Assembly (NCBI RefSeq): GCF_900094705.1
Contig: NZ_FMAR01000003.1
Location: forward strand, 62,001-126,000
Length of the DNA: 64,000 nt
Reading direction: 5' to 3'
From: Chitinophaga costaii
GTDB lineage: Bacteria > Bacteroidota > Bacteroidia > Chitinophagales > Chitinophagaceae
Shown here in pieces: positions 27,240 to 35,148 of this stretch (the stretch's first letter is position 1; every line of letters begins with the position of its first letter). The position numbers and the translations under genes are program-made. The notes below the pieces were generated by a model, which was given only the letters and a program-made list of their open reading frames with translations, searched no databases and was not told the origin of the DNA.

Positions 27240-28487
27240 ATGCATACATCCTATGGTCATTTAACGTATTGTTCCAATATCCATCGTGGAGAAAGCTGGG
27301 AAGTGCATTTTCAACAGTTGCAAAAACATATTCCCGCCATAAAAATAGCATTGTCGCCCCAGGCACCTTTTGGCATAGGCCTGCGCCTTTCCAACCAAGC
27401 CAGCCTTGAATTGCTGGAAGGGGAGAACCTGCAAAAGTTTAAGGCATGGCTGAAGCAGGAAAACTGTTATGTTTTTACCATGAACGGTTTCCCCTATGGC
27501 GATTTTCATGAGGCGTCCGTGAAAGATCAGGTGCATGCACCTGATTGGTCGCAGGTAGATAGGGTGGAGTATACCCTGCGCCTGTTTCTTATTCTGGCCG
27601 ATTTGCTGCCCGAAGGTATGGAAGGTGGTATCTCCACTTCGCCCCTCTCTTACAAACATTGGTACCCTGCAAATCAGTGGAACGATGTGATGGCCTCGGC
27701 CACCATGAATATTATGCAAGTGGTGCTGCAATTGGCCAGTGTCCGGCAAAATGGGGGCCCGGTGCTGCACCTGGATATTGAACCCGAGCCAGACGGGCTG
27801 TTGGAAGACATTGCAGGCTATATTGATTGGTACGAGCAAAACCTGGTGCCAGTGGGCATTTCCCTACTTATGGAAAAATTTGGTGTCGATGAATATACTG
27901 CGGAGAAATGGATCAAAGACCACGTGCAACTTTGTTACGACATCTGCCACTTCGCGATTGTGTATGAGCCGCCGAATGGTGTATTATCGCTGTTAAAGAC
28001 CCACCAACTGAAGGTGGGCAAATTGCAAATCAGTGCCGCCCTGCGCGCACCTTTGCCGGAACCGGGACCACAGCGCAATGCCATGGTAGCCGCGTTCCAT
28101 CAGTTTGATGAACCTATTTACCTGCATCAGGTTGTTGCCAAAAAAGGAGAAACACTGGTGCATTATCCAGACATGCCCCAGGCTGTGAAAGATGCTGATA
28201 ATCCCTGGGTAACCGAATGGAGAGCCCATTTTCATGTGCCAGTTTTCCTGGAAAGATACGGCCTGCTGGAATCTACCCAGCCCGATATCGTAAACATGCT
28301 GCAACTGCAAGCCCTGGTGCCGTTTACGCATCACTTGGAAGTAGAAACCTATACATGGGATGTATTGCCCGACGAACTTCGTATAGACATGACCGAAGGC
28401 ATCATCCGGGAATTACAATGGGTGAAAGATACCTTCGAAACTGCCCGGAGAGACCATAGTGTTGATCAGGAAAGCGCTGTAGGGTAG
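27240..28487 (+). CDS. eboE: EboE, xylose-isomerase-like TIM-barrel metabolite traffic protein
   Basis: A 415-residue soluble protein. The N-terminus 'GHLTYCSNIHRGESWEVHF' and internal 'LHLDIEPEPDGLLED' (Glu), 'LCYDICHFAIVYE' (Asp/His) and 'KLQISAALRAPLP' are typical of EboE and suggest a divalent-metal TIM barrel related to sugar isomerases. The reaction is unknown. It lies 55 bases after eboD and 103 before eboF. Confidence 0.88.
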   Translation: MHTSYGHLTYCSNIHRGESWEVHFQQLQKHIPAIKIALSPQAPFGIGLRLSNQASLELLEGENLQKFKAWLKQENCYVFTMNGFPYGDFHEASVKDQVHAPDWSQVDRVEYTLRLFLILADLLPEGMEGGISTSPLSYKHWYPANQWNDVMASATMNIMQVVLQLASVRQNGGPVLHLDIEPEPDGLLEDIAGYIDWYEQNLVPVGISLLMEKFGVDEYTAEKWIKDHVQLCYDICHFAIVYEPPNGVLSLLKTHQLKVGKLQISAALRAPLPEPGPQRNAMVAAFHQFDEPIYLHQVVAKKGETLVHYPDMPQAVKDADNPWVTEWRAHFHVPVFLERYGLLESTQPDIVNMLQLQALVPFTHHLEVETYTWDVLPDELRIDMTEGIIRELQWVKDTFETARRDHSVDQESAVG

Positions 28488-28510
28488 TTGGAATTGTGCC
28501 ATATGCAGCC

Positions 28511-28518
28511 TAGTTTTG
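28511..28518 (+). promoter_or_regulatory. -7 promoter box upstream of eboF
   Basis: TAGTTTTG matches TAnnTTTG exactly, 72 bases before the eboF ATG. A second near match, AACTTTTG at 28577-28584, lies six bases from the ATG. Confidence 0.45.
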
Positions 28519-28590
28519 TATCGTGAATGAGGAGGAAAGCGAGCCATTCGCCACGGAAACATTTTTGTGGGCGTCAACTTTTGCATTGCT

Positions 28591-29958
28591 ATGAAAAAAA
28601 CGGTTGTCATTGACGTGGTCGGATTATCTGCTGGCCTGATCGGTACATATACTCCTTTCCTTGAAAAATATGCGCGCAGGCGGCAAGTATCCCAGATACA
28701 ACCCATGCTGCCCGCAGTAACCACTGCTGTACAAAGCACCTACCTTACAGGCCAATGGCCCGGAGAGCATGGCATTGTAGGCAATGGCTGGTATGATAGA
28801 TCAGATAGTGAAATAAAATTCTGGAAACAATCCAACAAACTGGTGGAGGCAGAAAAGATTTGGCACCGCGCCCGCCGTGCAGATCCCTCTTTTACGGTGT
28901 CGAAAATGTTCTGGTGGTACAATATGTATGCAGACGTGGATTTTTCCGTAACTCCGCGACCACAGTATCTTTCAGACGGACGTAAAATGCCCGACTGTTA
29001 TTCGCATCCTGCCGATCTGCGCGACCGTTTGCAGGAACAACTGGGTACCTTTCCCTTATTCCAGTTCTGGGGCCCAGGGGCCAATATTAAATCTACTCAA
29101 TGGATTGCCGACGCCTCTATTCTTACCGATCAGTGGCACGACCCCACCCTTACCCTCATTTACCTGCCCCATCTCGATTACTGCCTGCAAAAGTTTGGAC
29201 ACGATATGAGCCGTGTAGGACCTGAGTTGCAGGCCGTAGATAAAGTGTGTGAGCAACTTATTACTTACTACGAAAATAAAGGCGCAGAAATCATTGTGCT
29301 ATCAGAGTATGGTATTACGCCAGTACATCATCCCATTCACCTGAACCGCTTGCTGCGCGATGCCGGCCTGCTTTCCCTGCGGGTGGAGCGCGGTACGGAA
29401 TTGCTGGATGCAGGAGCTTCTAAAGCCTTTGCCGTGGCCGATCACCAGGTGGCGCACATTTACTTGAACCACCCTTCGTATTATAGAAAAGTAAGAACAA
29501 TGCTGGAAACTACCCCCGGCATAGCACAGGTGCTGGATAGAGCAGGCAAGCAGCAGCACCATCTCTATCACGACCGCGCCGGCGATCTCATTGCCGTGGC
29601 CGACAAAGATAGTTGGTTCTCCTATTACTACTGGCAAGATGATGCAAAAGCGCCCGACTTTGCCCGCATCGTAGATATTCACCGCAAACCCGGTTATGAT
29701 CCGGTAGAAATGTTCCTGAACCCTGCAGATCCCTTCGTGAAGCTGAAGGTTGTAGGGAAACTAATAAAGAAAAAACTGGGTTTCCGCTACCTCATGAATG
29801 TAATCCCGCTCGATGCCACCCTCATCAAAGGTTCGCACGGCCGACTCACCGAAGACCCTGCCTGGCAGCCAATATTAATTACCGGAAAACCACAGGCAAC
29901 CGCTATTCCTGCTACCCAGGTATACGACCTGATCTGGCAGCATTTGGTAAGGGAATAA
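28591..29958 (+). CDS. eboF: EboF, alkaline-phosphatase-superfamily phosphodiesterase
   Basis: A 455-residue protein of the nucleotide pyrophosphatase/phosphodiesterase type. Asp8 in 'VVIDVVGLS', the probable nucleophile Thr44 in 'LPAVTTAVQSTYLTG', 'LIYLPHLDYCLQKFG' (Asp/His), 'IVLSEYGITPVHH' and 'KGSHGR' form the two-metal site. The ATG at 28591 is preferred to a GTG at 28567. It probably hydrolyses a phosphoester or diphosphate of the ebo metabolite. It is the last ebo gene; no clear terminator follows. Confidence 0.9.
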   Translation: MKKTVVIDVVGLSAGLIGTYTPFLEKYARRRQVSQIQPMLPAVTTAVQSTYLTGQWPGEHGIVGNGWYDRSDSEIKFWKQSNKLVEAEKIWHRARRADPSFTVSKMFWWYNMYADVDFSVTPRPQYLSDGRKMPDCYSHPADLRDRLQEQLGTFPLFQFWGPGANIKSTQWIADASILTDQWHDPTLTLIYLPHLDYCLQKFGHDMSRVGPELQAVDKVCEQLITYYENKGAEIIVLSEYGITPVHHPIHLNRLLRDAGLLSLRVERGTELLDAGASKAFAVADHQVAHIYLNHPSYYRKVRTMLETTPGIAQVLDRAGKQQHHLYHDRAGDLIAVADKDSWFSYYYWQDDAKAPDFARIVDIHRKPGYDPVEMFLNPADPFVKLKVVGKLIKKKLGFRYLMNVIPLDATLIKGSHGRLTEDPAWQPILITGKPQATAIPATQVYDLIWQHLVRE

Positions 29959-30276
29959 TACCTTGGCAAACAAAAAGCCTTAGGCACCTCAGGGAGTGAA
30001 ATACGAATGGCGCTGCCATGGGGGCTGGCTGTCGTGATAATAGATAATAATACACCGGGGTAACTTCATTCGGTATAACCAGGGGTTATGCCTCATTACA
30101 TTTTGTTATCCCTTCTCAGCGCTGATTAAATGTACATTTGTTGCAGCACCGCGTAGCGCGGCGGCTGGTGATACCAACCTGTTTTTGAGAGAAGTACGTA
30201 ACACAGAAGCCCGGCTTTTGTGTACACCCGTTTGCTTCCAACCTGTAATTCCGGCACGAGGGGGCCGCCAACCATA
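29959..30276 (+). other. Structured upstream region of the TauE/SafE gene
   Basis: 318 bases without a gene. An exact TACATTTG box (30133-30140) would start a transcript about 130 bases upstream of the ATG. That leader contains CCGCG/CGCGG (30149-30153 with 30157-30161), TGGT/ACCA with GG/CC flanks (30163-30169 with 30173-30179) and a 10-bp stem (30201-30210 with 30214-30223). The part before 30100 shows nothing recognisable. Confidence 0.5.
30133..30223 (+). promoter_or_regulatory. Promoter box and three-hairpin leader, possible riboswitch or attenuator
   Basis: TACATTTG at 30133-30140 is an exact -7 match. Three consecutive hairpins follow in the predicted 5' leader, the last pairing ACACAGAAGC with GCTTTTGTGT (one G-T). 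I recognise no known riboswitch consensus, and no T run follows the last stem. Confidence 0.35.
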
Positions 30277-31068
30277 ATGGAACTATTACAACAGAACAAC
30301 TACCTGGTCGTTATACTGATCGGCGTAGTAGTAGGATATTTGTCAGGTTTACTGGGCAAAGGCGGCAGCGCTGTGAGTACGCCCGCCTTACAAATATTCG
30401 CGGGTATAAATCCATTTTATGCACTGGCGTCCCCGCTTCCTGCAGCCATCACCAGCACCCTGTCTGCTTCCGCAGTGTACAGAAAAGAACATTTGTTCGA
30501 TAAAAGGGTAATCCTGCTCTGTGCCTTATTTGGCATTCCTGCCACTATCATCGGCGCATGGGGTAGTCATTACTTGAAAGGGAAAACATTAATGGTGCTT
30601 ACCGCCCTCTTCATCATTGGCCTGGGCGTGTCATTGGCCATCACTTTCCTGAAAAAAAATAAAAACTGCACCACCAGTAATACCGCCGGCAAGCAGGCTA
30701 CCGCAGCGAATGGTTATATCATTGCCGCTGCTTTTGTAATAGGGCTTTTATCCGGCCTGCTAGCCAATGCGGGAGGCATTCTCTTCAGCACCTTCTTTAT
30801 TAAAAAACTCCACATGCCCATCAAGCGGGCCCTCGCTTGTTCTGTATTATTATCTGCATTCCTATCCATTCCCGGTACCCTCACCCATTGGTTTCTTGGT
30901 CATATAGATTGGGGAATCGCCTTGTTACTGGCAGTCACCGCATTGCCTTTTTCCTGGCTGGGTGCCCGCACCGCCATCCGCATGCAAACATCCCTGCTCG
31001 AAAAATTATTTGCCTTTAGCCTGATTGGTTTCGGCATGTACGACATGGTGTATACGTTAATGAAATAA
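30277..31068 (+). CDS. TauE/SafE family membrane permease
   Basis: A 263-residue protein with about eight hydrophobic segments. The repeated family signature appears as 'GYLSGLLGKGGSAVSTPAL' at the N-terminus and 'GLLSGLLANAGGILFSTFFI' in the second half. TauE/SafE proteins export or import sulfite, sulfoacetate or other small organic anions. The ATG at 30277 is preferred to a GTG at 30220 because the membrane segment then begins near the N-terminus. It follows eboF by 318 bases but has its own promoter. Confidence 0.85.
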   Translation: MELLQQNNYLVVILIGVVVGYLSGLLGKGGSAVSTPALQIFAGINPFYALASPLPAAITSTLSASAVYRKEHLFDKRVILLCALFGIPATIIGAWGSHYLKGKTLMVLTALFIIGLGVSLAITFLKKNKNCTTSNTAGKQATAANGYIIAAAFVIGLLSGLLANAGGILFSTFFIKKLHMPIKRALACSVLLSAFLSIPGTLTHWFLGHIDWGIALLLAVTALPFSWLGARTAIRMQTSLLEKLFAFSLIGFGMYDMVYTLMK

Positions 31069-31203
31069 GTCATCATCGCTACCTTGGTAAAGGAGCGTAT
31101 AAATTTGAGTCAAATACAGGAAAATAGTGGTGGGAGTATCCGGAAGGTGAGTTCTTCAAAATTAAGTTGGGACGGAACGGTCGTCTAAAAGATAAAATAA
31201 ACC

Positions 31204-31578
31204 TTAACGCGTAGGATAGTAAGTGGAAGATGCATGGGGTACTACCGGCAACACATTTACCTGTGGAGAACCAGCTTTGGCTTCCATTTCGTAAGCTGCA
31301 TGAATATTTGCGGCCAGATCGCTAAAAGGGAACACATCGGCCCTTTCCAACTGCACCCAATGATAACGCGCCAACTGTGGAGCCGGAACGATAGCCGGGC
31401 GGCTAATCAGGAAATGATATACCTCGGGCTTGCAACGAAATGCCACCTGATTAGGCAAATGTTGGTAAAGTATGCAAAATAACCTGTCGTTCACGGAAAA
31501 ATAAAGCCCTCCATTCCGCTTTTCTTTTACAGCAACTGCCGGCAGGGAGAGGCAGTATTCTTTGATAAGATCAAACAT
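31204..31578 (-). CDS. MmcQ/YjbR-like small protein
   Basis: A 124-residue cytosolic protein. The order 'LSLPAVAVKEKRNGGLYFSVNDRLFCIL', 'VAFRCKPEVYHFLISRP' and 'HWVQLERADVFPFSDLAANIHAAYEM' matches the MmcQ/YjbR family, a CyaY-like fold with a proposed DNA-binding role. The function is unproven. It is transcribed alone. Confidence 0.75.
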   Translation of the reverse strand: MFDLIKEYCLSLPAVAVKEKRNGGLYFSVNDRLFCILYQHLPNQVAFRCKPEVYHFLISRPAIVPAPQLARYHWVQLERADVFPFSDLAANIHAAYEMEAKAGSPQVNVLPVVPHASSTYYPTR

Positions 31579-31817
31579 GCTGCGGGTTTTAAAAGGTGTT
31601 CTATAAAGATACTGAATAATAACAATTGCCCGTGCAGGCTCCTCCCAAATCTTAACACTACACTATGATATCAGGAATAATGGACTTAATTTGACTGATA
31701 ACCTTTGTGGTAAAGGGTTTCAGGTAAGCTTACAAAGTACATTGGGATATTTCCTATCGCGGTGCGGATCTGTTATACAAAGATTTAACATATTGTTTCG
31801 CCGTGAAGTTTGTGTGT
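31579..31817. other. Intergenic stretch
   Basis: Together with the terminator that follows, this makes a 342-base gap without a gene. I see no promoter box or repeat in 31579-31817. Confidence 0.4.
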
Positions 31818-31819
31818 AA

Positions 31820-31900
31820 AAAAGCGGCTGCCAGGCAGTACTACCGCTATTGCTTTACCATGCCAGGTAAAGAATGCTGTTTACTGCCTACCGCCGCTTG
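31820..31900 (-). terminator. Large branched terminator of the second DUF1080 gene
   Basis: The outer arms AAGCGGC/GCCGCTT and AGGCAGTA/TACTGCCT (about 31822-31840 with 31882-31899, with an internal bulge) enclose a second hairpin CTTTACC/GGTAAAG (31853-31859 with 31866-31872). On the minus strand the outer stem is followed by six T, as for an intrinsic terminator. Confidence 0.6.
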
Positions 31901-31920
31901 TCGGGGATTGTTTAAAATGA

Positions 31921-32655
31921 TCACAGGGTTTTGATGCGTATGTTGCGGAAAGACACCTGGTTGCCATGGTCTTGCAACAATATATGGCCTTCTTTGGCTT
32001 CGCCAAAGGCTTTCCAGTGGTTGTATTTGCTGATGGCCACCAATTGGCGGTAAGCTTCGGAGCTGCGTTCGTATTCCACCATTTTATAACCGTTGAGCCA
32101 ATGCTCTACGTGGTTATCCGGGCGCACAATAATGCGGCCTTCATTCCATGCGCCAATGGGTTTAAATGCGGCAGCAATATTTTTACGGGGAATGAGATCG
32201 TACAGCGAACTAAGTGTACGGTCGCCATTGCGGCCCAGCTTGGCGTCGGGGTGGTGGGCGTCGTCCAGTATTTGATATTCCAGCCCAATGGCCGATTTGC
32301 CTCCCGTATTTTCGGCTTCGGTCACGAAATATTTTACCCCGCTATTGGCGCCTTCTGTGAGCTTAAATTCAAACCGCAGTTCAAATGCGCTGTAGGCGTC
32401 TGTGGTAAGGATATCGCCGCCGCCGCCTTCTTCGCCACCATTGGAGGGGAGTACGGTAAGGATCCCGTTTTTCATTTCCCAGCCCTGGGCCGGAAAATCT
32501 TTGGAAAAAGCCCGGCGCCAGCCGTTGCTGGTTTTGCCATCCCACAGCAATTTAAAACCATCTTTCTTTTCCTGGGCGGTCAATAGGTTTTGTGCAAATA
32601 CGGCGGCCGTGGTGTAAAAGGAGAGGAGGGCCGCAAGAAATACCTGTTTTTTCAT
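31921..32655 (-). CDS. Exported DUF1080 (3-keto-disaccharide hydrolase domain) protein
   Basis: A 244-residue protein with a signal peptide ('YTTAAVFAQ') and one DUF1080 domain ('GFKLLWDGKTSNGWRRAF', 'DILTTDAYSAFELRFEFKL', 'HILLQDHGNQVSFRNIRIK'). It belongs to the same family as the protein encoded at 9824-10540 but is clearly diverged, with a Gly/Glu-rich loop near residue 75. It stands alone, divergent from atpG, so its partner dehydrogenase must be elsewhere. Confidence 0.88.
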   Translation of the reverse strand: MKKQVFLAALLSFYTTAAVFAQNLLTAQEKKDGFKLLWDGKTSNGWRRAFSKDFPAQGWEMKNGILTVLPSNGGEEGGGGDILTTDAYSAFELRFEFKLTEGANSGVKYFVTEAENTGGKSAIGLEYQILDDAHHPDAKLGRNGDRTLSSLYDLIPRKNIAAAFKPIGAWNEGRIIVRPDNHVEHWLNGYKMVEYERSSEAYRQLVAISKYNHWKAFGEAKEGHILLQDHGNQVSFRNIRIKTL

Positions 32656-32787
32656 AATTCGTGGATTGTTTGCATGGATCAGTCACTAAAAATAAGGGGG
32701 ATTTGTGAAAAATACAGGGAAATTACCCGTAAACCGTTCCTGGGAGAATAAATTGGGATTAAAACAGAATTAATTGCCGTTTTTTAG

Positions 32788-32795
32788 TACTTTTG
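32788..32795 (+). promoter_or_regulatory. -7 promoter box of atpG
   Basis: TACTTTTG, an exact match to TAnnTTTG, 26 bases before the atpG ATG. Confidence 0.6.
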
Positions 32796-32821
32796 CGGCC
32801 TAAATAAAAGGGCCTCATATT

Positions 32822-33721
32822 ATGTCCGGACAACTGAAAGAAGTTCGTAACCGTATAAAATCAGTAACCTCTACCCAGCAAATCACCAAAGCCATGAAAA
32901 TGGTGAGTGTGGCCAAGCTGCGCCGCGCCCAGGATGCCATCCTCCAGATGCGTCCTTACGCACTTAAATTGCAGGATATGTTGCAAAACATTGTGAGCAA
33001 TAGTGAAGGTGATATCGATCTGGCCCTGGCCGCCAATCGCCCGGTGGAAAAGGTGCTGATTGTGTTAATCACCTCCGATCGCGGAGCCTGTGGTGCTTAT
33101 AATTCCAATCTTATCAAATTGGCCCGTACCACTATCCGGGAAAAATACCCTGAACAGTTTGCCAAAGGACAGGTAACCGTAATGCCTATCGGAAAAAAAG
33201 GCTACGAATACTTCCAAAAAAATGGCGGGTATAAAATGGTGGATACTTACTGGCACCTTTTCTCCCAGTTTAATTTTGAACACGTAAAACAGGCGGCTGC
33301 TGTGGCACTCAATGGTTTCATCCATGGAGAATATGACGCGGTAGAGATTGTATACAGTCACTTCAAAAACGCAGCTACCCAGCTATTTATGGCCGAGCCG
33401 TTCCTTCCCATTACCAAAGTGAAAAGCGAAGCACCCGTAACCAATAAAAAAGCCATCAAAGCTGACTACATTTTTGAACCTGCCAAAGAAACCCTTGTAG
33501 CAGAGCTCATGCCTATGATCCTGAACACGCAGTTCTTTAAAGCTATGTTGGATGCCATTGCCTCTGAGCATGGCGCCCGGATGACGGCGATGGACAAGGC
33601 CACTGAAAATGCTAACGAACTGCTCCGCAGCCTGAAACTTTCTTACAACCGCGCCCGCCAGGCCGCCATTACGACGGAACTGACCGAAATCGTGAGCGGT
33701 GCGGCAGCCTTGGTAGGATAA
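32822..33721 (+). CDS. atpG: ATP synthase F1 subunit gamma
   Basis: A 299-residue central-stalk subunit of the F1 sector. The N-terminal helix 'KEVRNRIKSVTSTQQITKAMKMVSVAKLRRAQ' and the C-terminal 'MDKATENANELLRSLKLSYNRARQAAITTELTEIVSGAAAL' form the coiled coil that turns inside alpha3beta3. 'LITSDRGACGAYNSN' is the family Rossmann-like core. It has its own promoter and terminator and no other atp gene is adjacent, so it is a single-gene unit here. Confidence 0.97.
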   Translation: MSGQLKEVRNRIKSVTSTQQITKAMKMVSVAKLRRAQDAILQMRPYALKLQDMLQNIVSNSEGDIDLALAANRPVEKVLIVLITSDRGACGAYNSNLIKLARTTIREKYPEQFAKGQVTVMPIGKKGYEYFQKNGGYKMVDTYWHLFSQFNFEHVKQAAAVALNGFIHGEYDAVEIVYSHFKNAATQLFMAEPFLPITKVKSEAPVTNKKAIKADYIFEPAKETLVAELMPMILNTQFFKAMLDAIASEHGARMTAMDKATENANELLRSLKLSYNRARQAAITTELTEIVSGAAALVG

Positions 33722-33775
33722 GCCCTGTTCAGGTTATGCACAAGTAATCAACAGCAAAATATTTCGATTTCTTTT

Positions 33776-33813
33776 AAAAAGTCAAAGACCGTATTTTCGG
33801 CCTTTGACTTTTT
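33776..33813 (+). terminator. Intrinsic terminator of atpG
   Basis: AAAAAGTCAAAG (33776-33787) pairs with CTTTGACTTTTT (33802-33813), with a T run downstream. Confidence 0.75.
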
Positions 33814-33914
33814 AATTTTTGTGTAACCGTCAAGGTATCGTTTGCCGCACCGCTTAAGCTTTTGCGGCATATATGCCTCGCACGTTAAACACATAGCAGC
33901 TAACAAAATTTTCA

Positions 33915-34979
33915 ATGGAAATTTCTAAGATCATTCCCCATATAGAGGCCCTGATATTTGCGGCAGATCGCCCTTTGCCCGCCACGGAAATCCTGGAGCT
34001 GCTGAACAATGCCATTGCCTTCCTGGAAGACCGCGCCACGCCCGAAGCGGTAGAAGCTGCACTAGAAGCCATCGTGGAGAAATACCATTCCGAATTTTAT
34101 GCATTTGAAGTACGGGAAAGCGGAGGTGGTTTCCAATTCCTCACCAAAAAAGAATACTACCAAACGGTGGCCCAACTGAACGGGGAAAAATTCCTGAAAC
34201 GGTTGTCTACCGCAGCATTAGAAACATTGGCCATCATTGCCTACCGCCAGCCCGTGTCTAAGGGCGAGATAGAGTATATCCGGGGGGTAAGCTCTGATTA
34301 CTCCCTGCAAAAACTGCTGGAAAAAGAACTGATTTCCATTGCCGGCCGCAGCGAAGACCTGCCCGGCAAACCACTGTTATACACTACCTCCAAGGCTTTC
34401 ATGGATTATTTTGGTATTAACTCACCCAAAGACCTGCCCAAGCTGCGCGAAGTTTTCGACGAAGAAATTTTACAGCCTACCCTTATTAACAACGAAGAGG
34501 AACGCGCAGCCCTGGAAGAAGCGGCAGCAGGTTTCCTGGCCGTGTCGGAGACTGGTGAATTGCTGGAAGAAATCCCCGCCATCCCTGAAGGCCATCTGGA
34601 AGAACACCAGGCCAAACTGGAAATAGACAATAGCCTGCTGGAAGAAAAAAACCTAGAAGGCCTTCATGAAGCAGCAATGCCTGCATTGGATGAAGATACA
34701 GCGGAAGATGGCAGCACCGATACGCCGCAGGACCTGGCAGGTAATATCGTTTCGCAAGTTCCCGCCACTGCGGCAAGCAGTGGAGATGAGGATGAAGGAG
34801 AATATGATGAGGATGCAGATAAAGCGGAGCAGGCAGTAGAAGAAAATGAAAACGAAAGCAATGGAGAGGATGAAGATGACGAAAACGATGCGGATGATAT
34901 TGCGGAGGATGATATAACTGAAAAGGATTTTGAAGATGAAGAGGATGCAGATGCAGACGAAGACGATGAAAATAAATAA
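33915..34979 (+). CDS. scpB: Segregation and condensation protein B with long acidic tail
   Basis: A 354-residue protein. Residues 1 to about 180 form the two winged-helix domains of ScpB ('ALIFAADRPLPATEI', 'LSTAALETLAIIAYRQPVSKGEIEYIRGV'), which with Smc and ScpA builds the bacterial condensin. From about 195 to the end the protein is low-complexity and strongly acidic, with long Asp/Glu runs; typical ScpB is near 200 residues. The tail is probably disordered. No scpA is adjacent in this window. Confidence 0.92.
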   Translation: MEISKIIPHIEALIFAADRPLPATEILELLNNAIAFLEDRATPEAVEAALEAIVEKYHSEFYAFEVRESGGGFQFLTKKEYYQTVAQLNGEKFLKRLSTAALETLAIIAYRQPVSKGEIEYIRGVSSDYSLQKLLEKELISIAGRSEDLPGKPLLYTTSKAFMDYFGINSPKDLPKLREVFDEEILQPTLINNEEERAALEEAAAGFLAVSETGELLEEIPAIPEGHLEEHQAKLEIDNSLLEEKNLEGLHEAAMPALDEDTAEDGSTDTPQDLAGNIVSQVPATAASSGDEDEGEYDEDADKAEQAVEENENESNGEDEDDENDADDIAEDDITEKDFEDEEDADADEDDENK

Positions 34980-35093
34980 GGTCGCTCTTCAGGTGAAGCA
35001 GCTGATCAATAAGTTGCTAAAAGATAGCTGATCATGCAAATAGCCATGCAATAACCTGCGTGGCTGTTTGGCAAGAGGAAGAAGTACTTCAAC

Positions 35094-35130
35094 AAAAACG
35101 CCCTACTGGATAATCCGGTAGGGCGTTTTT
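35094..35130. terminator. Bidirectional terminator between scpB and rny
   Basis: AAAAACGCCCTAC (35094-35106) pairs with GTAGGGCGTTTTT (35118-35130). T runs on both strands serve both converging genes. Confidence 0.8.
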
Positions 35131-35148
35131 AATATAAATGCAAGCTTA

